From: Amyelois transitella
Lineage: Eukaryota; Arthropoda; Insecta; Lepidoptera; Pyralidae
NCBI RefSeq assembly: GCF_032362555.1
Contig: NC_083521.1
Span: 10,081,001-10,145,000, forward strand
Length of the DNA stretch: 64,000 nucleotides
Direction of reading: 5' to 3'
Shown: piece after piece, positions 13,022 through 24,500 of the stretch
How positions within the stretch are numbered: the first letter of the stretch is position 1
How the letters are laid out: the number at the start of each line of letters is the position of its first letter
Notes under the pieces: model-generated
The model's database searches: none
Told to the model about the DNA's origin: nothing
What the model saw: the letters and a program-made list of their open reading frames with translations, nothing else
Made by a program: the position numbers and the translations under genes

Positions 13022-13837
13022 AATGCTAGAATGAATAATGCAAATCTGAATACAAAGTGCAGACAATTCAGATTTTATATTGATTTCATTAAAATACTAA
13101 TGAGGAAACTATATGCAGTTAGATTTAAACAATTCAAACATGGAACCATTTGACTACTTTAAGCTAATTAAGCCAATGACACCCTTATCACAGATACTAA
13201 AGACTTAACTGATAAAAAAATCTTAATATAGTTTAATTTTTGTACTTTCAAACTAAGTACCTTAACTAAGATTGCATTTCCATACTGCCGACGCATACAC
13301 GTTGCAATGTGACTGCATATTTCAATTATTTCCCACGTGACAACGAATAATTTAATATTTATTAACCGTAGGACCGTGATACAAATAAACTGAATTGTTA
13401 CAGTCAGTTAACTTTTGGATAACAACATTATATTTTTTTCTTTTGTAATGTGAATCGTGTGCGGACACAAAGACAGTATTAACATATAAAAAATTCGCGA
13501 ATAGAGCAATTGAAGAAAATATCTTTACTTTAAGTGCAAGCGGCTGAGATCAAGATAAGAATAAAGAAGACACTCGATACTTTTGCTTTGAAAAAAAAAT
13601 CGTTGATATAATTTCTTCCTTCTTGCGTTACCTGGTTACCTCCTCGCCTCTCTGGAGAGGACACCAAGGCATTTGACTATGATCCTGGATAGGATAAGTC
13701 AAGGATACAAAGACAGTATTTACCTATAAAAAAGTTACATTCATTTTTTCTATAGAAAATTTAGGTCGTCAACCAATGTTATAAGAGAAACCATGTTACT
13801 ATTTCGATGTTATAAATAGGTAAGCTATATAGTCCTA

Positions 13838-14040
13838 CTAATATTATAAATGCGAAGGTTTGTGAGAATGTCAGTATGGATGTTTGTTACTCTTTCACGC
13901 AAAAACTACTGAACCGATTACCATGAAATTTGGTATGTAGGTAGCTGAAGACCCAGAATAACACAAAGGCTACTTTTTATCCCAGAGTTCCCGCGGGATT
14001 GATAGGGTTTCCATGCGGACGAAGTCGCGGGCGGCCTCTA
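13838..14040 (+). mobile_element. Second type of CTAGT-ending Helitron-like repeat, two in tandem
   Basis: Begins 'ctaatattataaatgcgaag' and ends 'gaagtcgcgggcggcctcta'. An almost identical copy begins at once (14041) and is split by the hAT element, finishing at about 16339. A reverse copy lies at 62588-62796. Confidence 0.75.
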
Positions 14041-14331
14041 GTATTATAAATGCGAAAGTTTGTGAGTATGTCAGTATGGATGTTTGTTACTCTTTCTCGC
14101 AAAAACTACTGAACCGATTACGATGAAGTTTGGTATGTAGGTAGCTGAAGACCAGTGGCGTAGCGTGCATTGGCGGGACCCCGTATAAAAAATTGTTTGG
14201 GGGCCCTTGTATTGTTTGGGGGTAAAGATTTTTCACAAAAGAAAAAAAATATTGTGAAAAGAAATATTTATTTATCATAACATAATTTAACCTTAATTTA
14301 AAAATTTAATTTTACAAATAAAAATCAAATT

Positions 14332-15864
14332 TTAAATATTCATTCGCCTTGCCTTTTTTTCGGCAAACTGATTTATTAAATCATTTATGGCTGATGATGA
14401 TTTTAGTTTTTCTAAAGTTTCTACCTCTATGGACAATAGTGAGAGGTCTGACAGCCGTTCTTGTCCCATCGAAGTTCTTAAGTAATTTTTTATCATTTTT
14501 AATTTTGAAAAACTTTTTTCTGCAGTTGCGGTTGTAACTGGAAGGGTCAAGAATAAAAAGCATGCTGTGATTACCTCGGGAAAACTAGATGCAAGACTAT
14601 TGAATTTTAGTAGCAATAATTCAATGAGTTCTTTAATGGAATAAATTTTTTGAATTTCAGATTTTAAGCATGTTTTTAGAGCCTTTAATTGGTCACAAAG
14701 ATTAACTGAGATGTCTTTACTGTATTTAACCGACAGTTTTTCGGAAGCGATTAATATCTCTTCGTTTGAAGAAGATAGGAGTTTCTCCGGTTGTAATATT
14801 TCGAACATACTACTCAGGTCGCAAAGGCTCTGAAATCTTTCTTTAGTTTGAGAAATTAATATATCTAAACAGCAATAGTATACATTGACTTTGAAATAGG
14901 ATTCCGGGTCGGAAATTCTCTCATCTTGTGATAACTCATCAAAAAAACGCTTCGTTATCTTTCGCCTACTGTTTTTAAAAACAGTTGTTACCCCCCACTC
15001 TTTTGCTAAATCTTTGGACTCATTTAGCAAACTATTAAATGAAATCTGATTTCTTAATTGGCACAGTCTATTTAAAAGATTACTTAATAAAATACTAGAT
15101 TTCTGTAAGTCATTATTTGTAATAGTGCCGTGTGGTTCCCGGCACTATTACAAAAAAGAATAGGACCACCCCATCTCTTTCCCATGGATGTCGTAAAAGG
15201 CGACTAAGGGATAGGCTTATAAACTTAGGATTCCTCTTTTAGGCGATGGGCTAGCAACCTGTCACTATTTGAATCTCGGTTCTATCATTAAGCCAAATAG
15301 CTGAACGTGGCCATTCAGTCTTTTCAAGACTGTTGGCTCTGTCTACCCCGCAAGGGATATAGACGTGATCATATGTATGTATGTATGTATGTATTATTTT
15401 CATGCTGTAGAGCTTTAGAAATAGGATTAATAATTTCAAATAGTGAAGAAAAAAATGTAACGAGCACTAAGAAATTATAACTCTCTAAAATATTAATTAG
15501 GTATATTTTTACATTCTTCACGTTCATCTTTTTTATTTGAAATTAAATTTAGTTGGTACAAAGTTTTCATGATAAGTAAAAAATTTTTCTTCACCGATAA
15601 TAAAGCATCGTTCCTAGAAGACCATCTGGTTGGACATACCTTTTTAAGGGTAATCAAATATTTTTCAGATGGATCGTCACTTAGCATAGCCCAGCGTTTT
15701 ATACTATTGCCAAAAAAAGTATATATTTCTTCTAAATTATCGAAAAAAGTCGATACTTCACGAACGTGTCTCGCAGTTCTCTTACTTTTACAAATCGCTA
15801 CTAATATTGTTAAACCAGAAGAACAATATTGTTTGTACTGAATTACAATGTAGGTAATGCACAA
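14332..15864 (-). pseudogene. Broken hAT transposase (ZMYM1-like)
   Basis: The 232-aa open stretch at 15030-14332 ends in the hAT dimerisation region ('PVTTATAEKSFSKLKMIKN' followed by 'SDLSLLSIE'). The frame continues upstream of its first Met to the edge of an inserted repeat and resumes beyond it ('EIINPISKAL'). An upstream piece at 15864-15493 has 'KVCPTRWSSRNDALL', a pattern usual in ZMYM1-like hAT transposases. The reading frame is destroyed by the insertion at about 15124-15400, and the N-terminal part is missing or not open, so the element is non-autonomous now. Confidence 0.85.
15124..15400 (+). mobile_element. SINE-like repeat inserted in the hAT transposase
   Basis: A nearly full-length copy of the window's commonest repeat. 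It runs from the 'gccgtgtggttcccggcac' head, which can fold back on itself, through the conserved middle ('gatgggctagcaacctgtca', 'ctgttggctctgtctacccc') to a (TATG)n tail. It splits the transposase frame, so it is younger than the hAT insertion. Confidence 0.85.
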
Positions 15865-16434
15865 TTACATAAAACGCGTAAATAAACACTGCACTGCACT
15901 CCGTGGTTTAACATCAAATGTAGAGTATGGACGTACACGTACATCGTGATATCGATTTTATTATTGAGGGATTCCCCGCTGAGTTGCAGATGAAGTAAGT
16001 AAAACGGGGAAGTCCCGCAGCCCGCCATAACGATGTAGAGTGTTGCCAACTTTTGAACGCACGCTTAAGGCGGGATAAAAAGTAATTGCTTTATAGAATT
16101 TTGTCATTTGTAAAATAAAATAAATTAGGAAGTTTTTATTTCTTTTTCCTTACACACTTTGGGGCCCCCGTGGCTCGGGGGCCCCGTATAATTGATACGG
16201 CAGATACGGCGGTAGCTACGCCCCTGCTGAAGACCCAGAATAACATATAGGCTACTTTTTATCCCGGAGTTCCCGCGGAATTGATTGTTACGTTTTGATT
16301 GGGTTTCCACGCGGACGAAGTCGCGGGCGGCCTTTAGTAATAAATAAAACAATAAACACACATGCCAACTAACATTAGACACGAGTGAAATATATAATCT
16401 TTACTTTGCAGTTAAACGTAAAATAATCAGAGAC

Positions 16435-19400
16435 ATGTCGGTGAAATCGGCAATTGTTCTATTAATAACATGTAAGTATATACTACACATACCTACATAC
16501 ATATAACGTCTACATCCCCCGCGGGGTAGACAGAGTCTTGAAAACACTGATAGGCCTTGTTCAACTGTTTGGCTTGACGATAGAATTGAGATTCAAATAG
16601 TGACAGGTTGCTAGCACATCGCCTAAAAGAAGAATCCCAAGTTTATTAGGCTCTTACTCGCCTTTTACGACATTCATTGGAAGGAGATTTAGTGGATATC
16701 CATATAGTATATACAACGTATGTTGTACGTAGTGCATAAAATCACGCCCCTCCCGGACGGGTAGGCAGAAACTACATCTATCCGAATAATTTTCTAAACT
16801 GTACCTATTATTTGGATTTCTACAAACTAAGTGTAGGTGCCATGTGGTTCCCGGCACCAATAGAAAAAAGACTCCACTGCTTCTCCTTCCCATAGATGTC
16901 GTAAAAGGTGACTAAGGGGATAGGCTTATAAACTTGCGATTCTTCTCTTAGGCGACGGGCTAGCAACCTGTCACTTTATATGAATCTCAATTCTATCAGT
17001 AAGCCAAACAACTGAAAGTGGCCTATCAGTAATTTCAAGACTGTTGGCTCTGTCTACACGCAAGGGATATAGACGTGATTATATGTATGTAAATATAAGC
17101 TACCTATTCAATTTGATGATTTTCAACGTTAAAATTTCAGTGGGGTGCCTCAGCTCAGTCCGACGGCAATTCAATCATTACCAGGAGTATTTGGACCAGA
17201 AAAAGGCTTTGAGGCAGCAGTAAGTATTTTTCAGCATAACTTCATTGGCCTGTTTAGCAGTGGTTGTGTTCTTGACTCTACACGTCCCAGATTCGATCCC
17301 CGGTCAGAAGACAAACATTTCTGACTGAACTGCTGGGTCTTGAATGTTTATTTCTTTTAATCTATACTAATATTATAAAGCTGAAGAGTTTGTTAGTTTA
17401 TTTGTTTGTTTGAATGCGCTAATCTCGGGAGCTACTGGTTTGAATTGAAAAATTCTTTTTGTGTTTAATAGACCATTTATCGAGGAAGGCTTCAGGCAAT
17501 TTATCATCACGCTGCAACTATTAGGAAGACGAAGAAATAATGGAAATTGTGAAAAAAACGGGGAAAATTATTCCTCCTTGAGAGCTTATAATAACTATTC
17601 CACGCGGGCCACTTCGTCCGCGTGGAATAGTTATTAAATATACTTAGTTAGAATAAGATTTAGTATCAAAGTCTCGAACATTTTTTGTAGCTAAATCTAT
17701 TTGATTGTCCGATATAATATACCTATATACATACATATATGGGACGATCCCACAGATGTAGCTGAAATTAGAAACGACACAGATTAGAGATGATAAAAAA
17801 AAATATACGTATAGTTAAACCTAATACTGTAGTTAGATTCTTTATTACGCGTTAGTATAGGTAGGTACTTGGTCACCCTGTTCGACCCCCGACGCCCTTA
17901 TGCTAAAAGTTCAAGCTTAACCATAAACATACAAAAATATAGTCACGTCTATATCCCTTACGGGGAAGACAAAGCCATCAGTCTTGAAAAGACTGATAGG
18001 CCACGTTCAGGTTTCTGGCTTGATGATAGAATTGAGATTCAAATAGTGACAGGTTGCTAGCTCATCGCCTAAAAGAGGGATCCCGAGTTTATAAGCCTAT
18101 CCCTAAGTCGCCTTTTACGAAATCCATGGAAAAGAGGAGTGGTCCTTTTCTTTTTTTTTTCTTTTACTGGTTCCGGGAATCACACGGCGCATAAACCATA
18201 AACTTTCAGGAATTCTATGCAAGAATGGAAAAATTCAATGATGAAACGTAAAAAATCTCAGTCTGAGGAGTACTTGGGTCCGAAGAGAGACGTCCACTAC
18301 GACCCCACGTTCGGATACGAGCCGTATTGGAAAACTGGCGATTGGGTGTTCAACAGAACCAGAAATGGCACTCAAGTTTCTTCCTGCGATCAAAAATGCT
18401 TCAACATTTATGAAAAGTACTACCATACATACATACATATAGTCGCGTTTATATCCCTCGCGGTGTAGATAGAGGCAACAATCTTGAAAAGACTGTTTGA
18501 CTGATTGACGTTCAACTGTTTGGCTTAATGATAGAATTGAGATTCAAATAGTGACAGGTTGCTAGCCCATCGCCCAAAAGAAGAATCCTAAGTTTATAAG
18601 CCTATCCCTTAGTCGCCTTTAACGACATCCATGGGAAAGAGATAAAAGTACTATTATAAAGAATATTTTTTCGATACAAAATCTTCTGTATACTATATAG
18701 ATTTATGATCTGTGGTAGAATCTGGAATGTGCCCGGTTAAAACGCGTGATACGCAAGAAGGCATAGGTTCAAATCCCACCTCGGCCATGTACCAATGACC
18801 CTTTTCAAAGTTATGTTCATTACTTTGAACACTAAACGATGCTCTAACGGAGAGGGAAAACATTGTAAGGAAACCTGCACATTCAGGCAACTGGATGTGT
18901 AACCATGTATCCAATACGGATTAGGTTTACCTGCAAAGGTTGCGGAGGTCAGATGGGAGTCACTTTGTGTAAAAACCTGACTCACCCAATCCAGGATCCA
19001 TGGTCAAAGGCATACCCCGGGCTCTTCAGATAGTGAGGATGCGGGACTAAAGCCAGGAGTAAGCAGTATAGATATAAATGCATGTCGGTAGAAAGTTAAT
19101 TTATGGATATCTTTTAGATTCGGTCCAGTATGCGCGAGGAACAAGCGGGGCATGGCCGGGAATTTCACCAACATCTGTGAAGTGAGGAAGGAAAACTGTC
19201 TGAAACATTTAGGTGAGTTTGTGTACATACATACATATAGTCACGTCAATATCCCTTGTGGGGTAGACAGAGCCAACAGTCTTGAAAAGACTGATCGGCT
19301 ACGTTCAGCTATTTGGCTTATTGATAGTATCGAGATCCAAATAGTGACAGGTTGCTAGCCCATTGCCTAAAAAACGAATCCCAAGTTTGTAAGCCTATCC

Positions 19401-20492
19401 CTTAGTCGCCTTTTACGACATCCATGGGAAAGAGATGGAGTGATCCTATTCTTTTTGTATTGGTGCCGGGAACCAAACGGCACCAATACAAAAAAGTGTG
19501 CCACTATTTGAATCTCAATTCTATCATTAAGCCAAACAGCTGAACGTGGCCTTTTCGAGACTGCTGGCTCTGCTTACCCCGCAAGGTATAAAGTCGTGAT
19601 TATATATATGTATGTTAATCATAATCCCTTGCAGAGTAGACAGAGCTAACATTTTCGAAAAGACTTCGAGGGATTACTTGACGAAACTCACCAACACCCA
19701 CAATTACCAAATCTCTTTAATCACTTAATTCTCTTACTATCCTAAGGGGCACGTTTTCATTAACTGTTGAATTTATAAAAATTACAACTATAAAGTTTGT
19801 TGTTGTAACTACTCTTACAGTGAGGGAAAACATCGTGAGGAAACCTGCACATTCAGGAAACTGGATGTGTAACCATGATTGATCCAATACGTGTTAGGTT
19901 TACCTGCAAAGGTTGCGGCGGTCAGATGGCAGTCGCTTCGTGTAAAAACCTGACTCGCCCATACCCCGGACTTCTCTGCAGAGTGGCGAGGATGCAACCG
20001 AGACTAAAATCCAGGAAAAAGAAGACCACTTTTGAGACCACTATAAATAAATACCTATATACCAGACAAATAACTAAAATACTTGTATTACGAGATACTA
20101 ACTCAACGATACTATGTTTTATAACAAATACTTATTTAGATATCCATCCAAGACCCAGGCTAATCGGAGAAAGTTCGTTTCTCATCATGCCCTGGCCGGG
20201 ATTCGAACCCGGGACCTCCGGTGTCTGTCAAAGACAAGCGCACTACCGCTGCGCCTCACAGGCCGTCAACTATAGAGACAGTATAATGGATCTGGCATCA
20301 CTCAAACAGATTGCTTATTTTGCAGGTTGGCTGGTAGTCCACCGTGGGCCGTGCCGCCCCTACCCCAAACACTACCCGTACCCTGGAAAAAGCATGGCCT
20401 ACACGCGGGACCCCATCCACCGCGCAGTGTTATACTTAGCCAATTACTCAATGTCATATTCTCATTTAAAAACTCCCTCACAGAATGGATAA
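16435..20492 (+). CDS. Secreted Kazal-like protein B, 5 exons
   Basis: Exons: 16435-16471, 17141-17219, 18210-18416, 19118-19212, 20326-20492; junction phases 1-2-2-1; 194 aa. The N-terminus (MSVKSAIVLLITLGCLSSV) reads as a signal peptide. A Lys/Gln-rich stretch follows, then GYEPYWK at residues 74-80 and a Kazal-type block with cysteines near 98, 102, 113, 128, 135 and 149. 'FGPVCARNKRG', 'NFTNICEVRKENC' and 'VVHRGPC' give the usual Kazal order PVC...N-x-C-x6-C...C. The exon 3 donor (GTACTA) is weak, but the downstream phase and the unbroken Kazal motif support it. The gene is the divergent twin of the gene at 9202-13021. A second open frame overlaps the end of exon 5 (20485-20625), so the 3' end is the least certain part. 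Confidence 0.8.
17361..17632 (+). mobile_element. Helitron-like repeat, copy in Kazal B intron 2
   Basis: Same start and body as the copy at 8890. The 3' end has become a palindrome ('cgcgggccacttcgtccgcg'), as if two ends met there. Confidence 0.75.
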
Positions 20493-20689
20493 GCATGTGG
20501 TCTTTTGTTCCCACGTGTCTATGGAACAATTCCACGAAAGAATTAATGGTACCTACTGTGGCGACATCACTAATGTAACACAAACTGTCAATCATAGCGA
20601 AGAATATGACGCGCTCGGCCAATAGCAGCGAAGTCTAAATCGCGATTACAAAGATTTTGCGGATTGGAATGTTAATACAAACTCCGATT

Positions 20690-20870
20690 CAACATCGTCG
20701 GAGCCGGGGTTCCCCAGGCATCACACCTACCCTGGCGGAAGATCTTCCCTTTGTGGCGGTCGAGCCCGAATCATCGCTCCCGCTGCAGTACTTTATCCTC
20801 TCTGTAGTTGTATAATAAAAATAATAGAACTAGTGGAACTTCTTAGTAACCTGGTCTACTGAACTATAGT
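20690..20870 (-). repeat. LTR-element-like fragment downstream of Kazal gene B
   Basis: The 'ggcggaagatcttccctttg' stretch and the following 'gcggtcgagcc-gaatcat' recur inverted at 47060-47110. Two distant copies show it is a repeat; its resemblance to an LTR edge is only suggestive. Confidence 0.5.
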
Positions 20871-21230
20871 GGTATATTTTTTCTCAGTCGTCCTTTATTT
20901 AAAAATCTATACTAAGATTATAAAGCTGAAGAGTTTATTTGTTTGCTTGCTATTACGAACGACATAGCAGGATACTTTTTATAATTAATAAATAATGGTT
21001 AACTTTAAGCATTCTTAAAACTGTGTATTTCTATTTTCGTGACCGTTTTTGTGTACAGTCAACCTCATAATAATATCAAGTTACCCTGAACGGAACTCTT
21101 AAGACGTGGTAATAGAGACGAATTCGCAATGAAAACGAACAGGTTTATAATAACGGTTGCAGGTGTTGAAGGTGATGAACATGATTGTTCATCTGATTAA
21201 ATAAGCCTTTCCTCAGCTTGGCATGCCCTA

Positions 21231-21318
21231 CGCCGTTTTGTATCGCGCGAAAAACTATCGCTTGCCCATCATAACAAAAACCGAAAAAGCTAGGTTTTAT
21301 CGCGCGATACAAACGGCG
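21231..21318. repeat. Long imperfect palindrome
   Basis: Arms of about 27 bp (cgccgtttTgtatcgcgcga and its complement) surround a loop of roughly 35-50 bp. It lies between the end of Kazal gene B and the SMC2 3' end. It may be part of a MITE; only one copy was seen here. Confidence 0.75.
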
Positions 21319-21469
21319 TCGCGCGTGCCTTACTACGGGTGCTAACATGTAGAACACCAAACTGTTTCTTACTATTTAATTAGAGGTACGTAAAATAAAT
21401 ACTCATGTAAAATTAAACGAGGTTTTAATATAAAATCATTGTACTTCAACAATCAGAAGCCCAGAACCC

Positions 21470-21538
21470 CAGGCCCCCAGGCCCCCAGGCCCCCAGCCCC
21501 CCAGGCCCCCAGGCCCCCAGCCCCCCAGGCCCCCAGGC
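21470..21538. repeat. CCCCAGG-type minisatellite at the SMC2 stop codon
   Basis: About nine tandem variants of a 7-8 bp unit begin two bases past the SMC2 stop codon (21540-21542). On the SMC2 coding strand these are runs of five or six G separated by short linkers, so the 3' UTR has strong G-quadruplex potential. Confidence 0.85.
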
Positions 21539-21539
21539 A

Positions 21540-24500
21540 TCACCGGCGCGTGTTGACGGTGCGCTGCACCGACGACATGCCGTCCACGAACTTGGTGCGG
21601 AAGAGAACATTGGCGTTGTTGAACATGCCGTCTTTCAGGGAGACGATTATGAACTGGAACAATGATAAAATAACATGTTCATCTTTATTGACCGAAAATA
21701 CAATACGTATTTAGGTATTTACAATACGTATTATACGTATTTTTACAATATGTATTTAGGCGGTGAGGTGGCAACCTGTCACTATTTGAATATTGACGGC
21801 CTCTGTGGCGCAGCGGTAATACGCTTGTCTGTGACATCGGAGGTCCCGGGTTCGAATCCCAGCCAGGGCATGATGAGAAAAGAACTTTTTCTGATTGGCC
21901 TGGGTCTTGGATGTTTATCTATATTAAGTATTTATTATAAAATTTAGTATCGTTGAGTTAGTATCTCGTAACACAAGTCTCAAAGAACTTACTTCGAGGC
22001 TAACTCAATCAGTGTAATTTGTCCCGTATATATTTATATTTATTTATTTAAATATGAATTCTTTCATTAAGCCAAACAGCTGAAAGTGGCCATTCAGTGT
22101 TTTCAAGACTGTTGGCTCTGTCTGCCCCGAAATGGATACGGATGTGATCGGGTGTGTGTAGCACAAAAGTAGGCCTTAATACATACATACTCGTACATAC
22201 ATAAAATGCATGTAATCATGACATTTCAAAAAATAACTAGGATGTTCTTATGCCATCTATAATAGCAGTCCTTACTTAAAAATATAGTCTATTTATTTTG
22301 AATATATAAATTAGCACGATTATATGTAAAATAATGTCGCAAATACCAAGCAGGTAATTAGAGAAATATGTGAAGTCGTATAAAATGAAAAAAAACGTAG
22401 TACATCTAAATGTATAAATGTATAGCGGGCATATAACGCGCATACCGTCGCCACATTGGTTCAACTTATATACCCTCGACTAGGCTCACGTAAGGTATAT
22501 AAGTTGAGAAGTCAGCTTAGACTAAAAAACTATATATTCCGAGGTCTTCGGACTAAGACATTCGGCGATGGCACACCTGTGAGTGTTTGAAATGGTTCTT
22601 CAGCATATGCCCTATATTCTGCGTGTGCGACAGGTCCAACGCGGCGTCCACCTCGTCCAGGATGTAGAGCGGCGCCGGCTTGAACAGCAGCATGGCCAGC
22701 ACCAGCGACAGGGCCACCAGGGAGCGCTGCCCGCCCGACAGTTCCCCCAGGGACTCCTTCCACGTGTTGTTGAAGCCGACTTTCACCTGGAAGAGGGCAG
22801 GTTTACATATTGATAGAGGTATAATTGAGTTTTAATAAGAATTGCGTGTAGCCTTGGCTTTAGTCTGTCTCTTAGTTCAGTTTAACCCAAAGATTTGACG
22901 GTTTGTTATTTGTATACATATAATCACGAGTTTATCGCTTGCGAAATAGACAGAGACAAGAGTCTTGAAAAGATTGATAGGCCACGTTCAGCTGTTTGGC
23001 TTAATGACAGAATTGAGATTTAAATAGTGTCAGGTTGCTAGCCCGTCGCCTAAAAAAAGAATCCCAAATTTTTAAGCCTATACCTTAGTTAGGTGTAGTT
23101 ATTCAAATAAATAAATTATTAGTCTAATTTCGTTAAATCTCGGGCGTTTTCGGTAAGCTTCGGATTGTTTAGTCCGGACGGCGCACGAGCATTTAATTGC
23201 TGCGAACATTTTCATGAACTATGTTTTGTCTCACACGCGACGCGTTTTTATATACCACAGGAATTGTATCAGTGGCTTCCGTGCGTTCACCTATCGTGTT
23301 GCCCGCGGCGCGACCGCTATTAGGTCGCTTTTCGCGTAACTTGTGGAAACGTTATTTTCATACAACCACTCGAAATTCTAAGCATAATATTTACCTATAT
23401 AACGGTTAGAATTTTGAAAGAAAAAGTCCAATCTTATGTCAGAACGCGATATTTTTAACTACATGCATATTAAATATCATTCGAACCGGTCCAGCGGTTT
23501 AGCTGTAAAAGCGTAAAAGACAGAGTTTCGCATACATACATACATACATACATACATACATACATACATAAAATCACGCCTCTTTCCCGGAGGGGTAGGC
23601 AGAGACTACCTCTTTCCACTTGCCACGATCTCTGCATACTTCCTTCGCTTCATCCACACAGAGTTTCGCATCTATATAGTAATGAGGTATGTATGTGGTG
23701 GTTGTGTGCCCGCCCACAGGCTGCAGCACCGACCTCGAGCCCGTCCAGCACGCCGGCCCCGCGCGGCGGCGCCAGGCGCGCCTGCGCGCCCGGCAGCAGC
23801 GCGCTGAAGATGGCGCCGAAGTCCTTCGTCACCTGCGCGCGCGCAACACATTGGGTTACTTGTGGGAAGAGATACCAACTCAAAGAGCCACTTTGTGTAA
23901 AAACCTAACTCACTTATCGAGATCCAAATTCAAATTTTCAAATTCATATTCAAAATTTTTATTCATTATTATGGGACACTTCATATCACTTAATAATTGT
24001 CATATCTTTTGGTTTCACAACAATGTTGACGTTAAGTTTACTGCCGCTTCCAAAGCGTCAGTTCAGTACAGAAGCAACGGTAACAAAATGCACTGACTGC
24101 CGCATTTTCTTCAACAGCGTCAACTTCACAACTATCCAAACTTAAAATACATACGTATAGTCAAGTCTATATCCCTTGCGGAGTAGACAGAGCCAACAGT
24201 CCTGAAAAAACTGAATGGCCACGTTCAGCTATTTGGCTTAATAATAGAATTGAGATTCAAATAGTGACAGGTTGCTAGCCCATCGCCTAAAAGAAGAATC
24301 CCAAGTTTGTAAACCTATCCCTTAGTCGCCTTTTACGACATCCATGGGAAAGGCATGGAGTCGTCCAATTATTTTTTGTATTGGTGCCGGGAACAACAAA
24401 CAGAATACAATTTTTAAATAGAAATAATCCTCAAATTCCTCTCCAGTAGAGGTAAAACTGAGACAATACCAAAACATCGATGATACAGTGTCATCGACTC

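Larger units (their letters stand above)
14153..16226 (-). mobile_element. hAT-superfamily DNA transposon (about 2.07 kb)
   Basis: The ends are short inverted repeats, CAGTGGCGTAGC at 14153 and the complement of CAGGGGCGTAGC ending at 16226. An exact 8-bp target-site duplication, ctgaagac, lies at 14145-14152 and 16227-16234; 8-bp duplications are characteristic of hAT elements. The subterminal regions share 'ggggcccc'-rich sequence near the tips. A SINE-like repeat interrupts the transposase. The target was a Helitron-like repeat, whose two halves are joined by the duplication. Confidence 0.93.
13022..16434. promoter_or_regulatory. Divergent intergenic region between the two Kazal-like genes
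   Basis: It must hold both promoters. The part next to gene A (13022-13835) is AT-rich with no repeat recognised apart from a SINE edge near 13640-13700; the rest is tandem Helitron-like repeats plus the hAT element. Only about 95 bp separates the repeat end (16339) from the gene B start codon. Confidence 0.45.
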
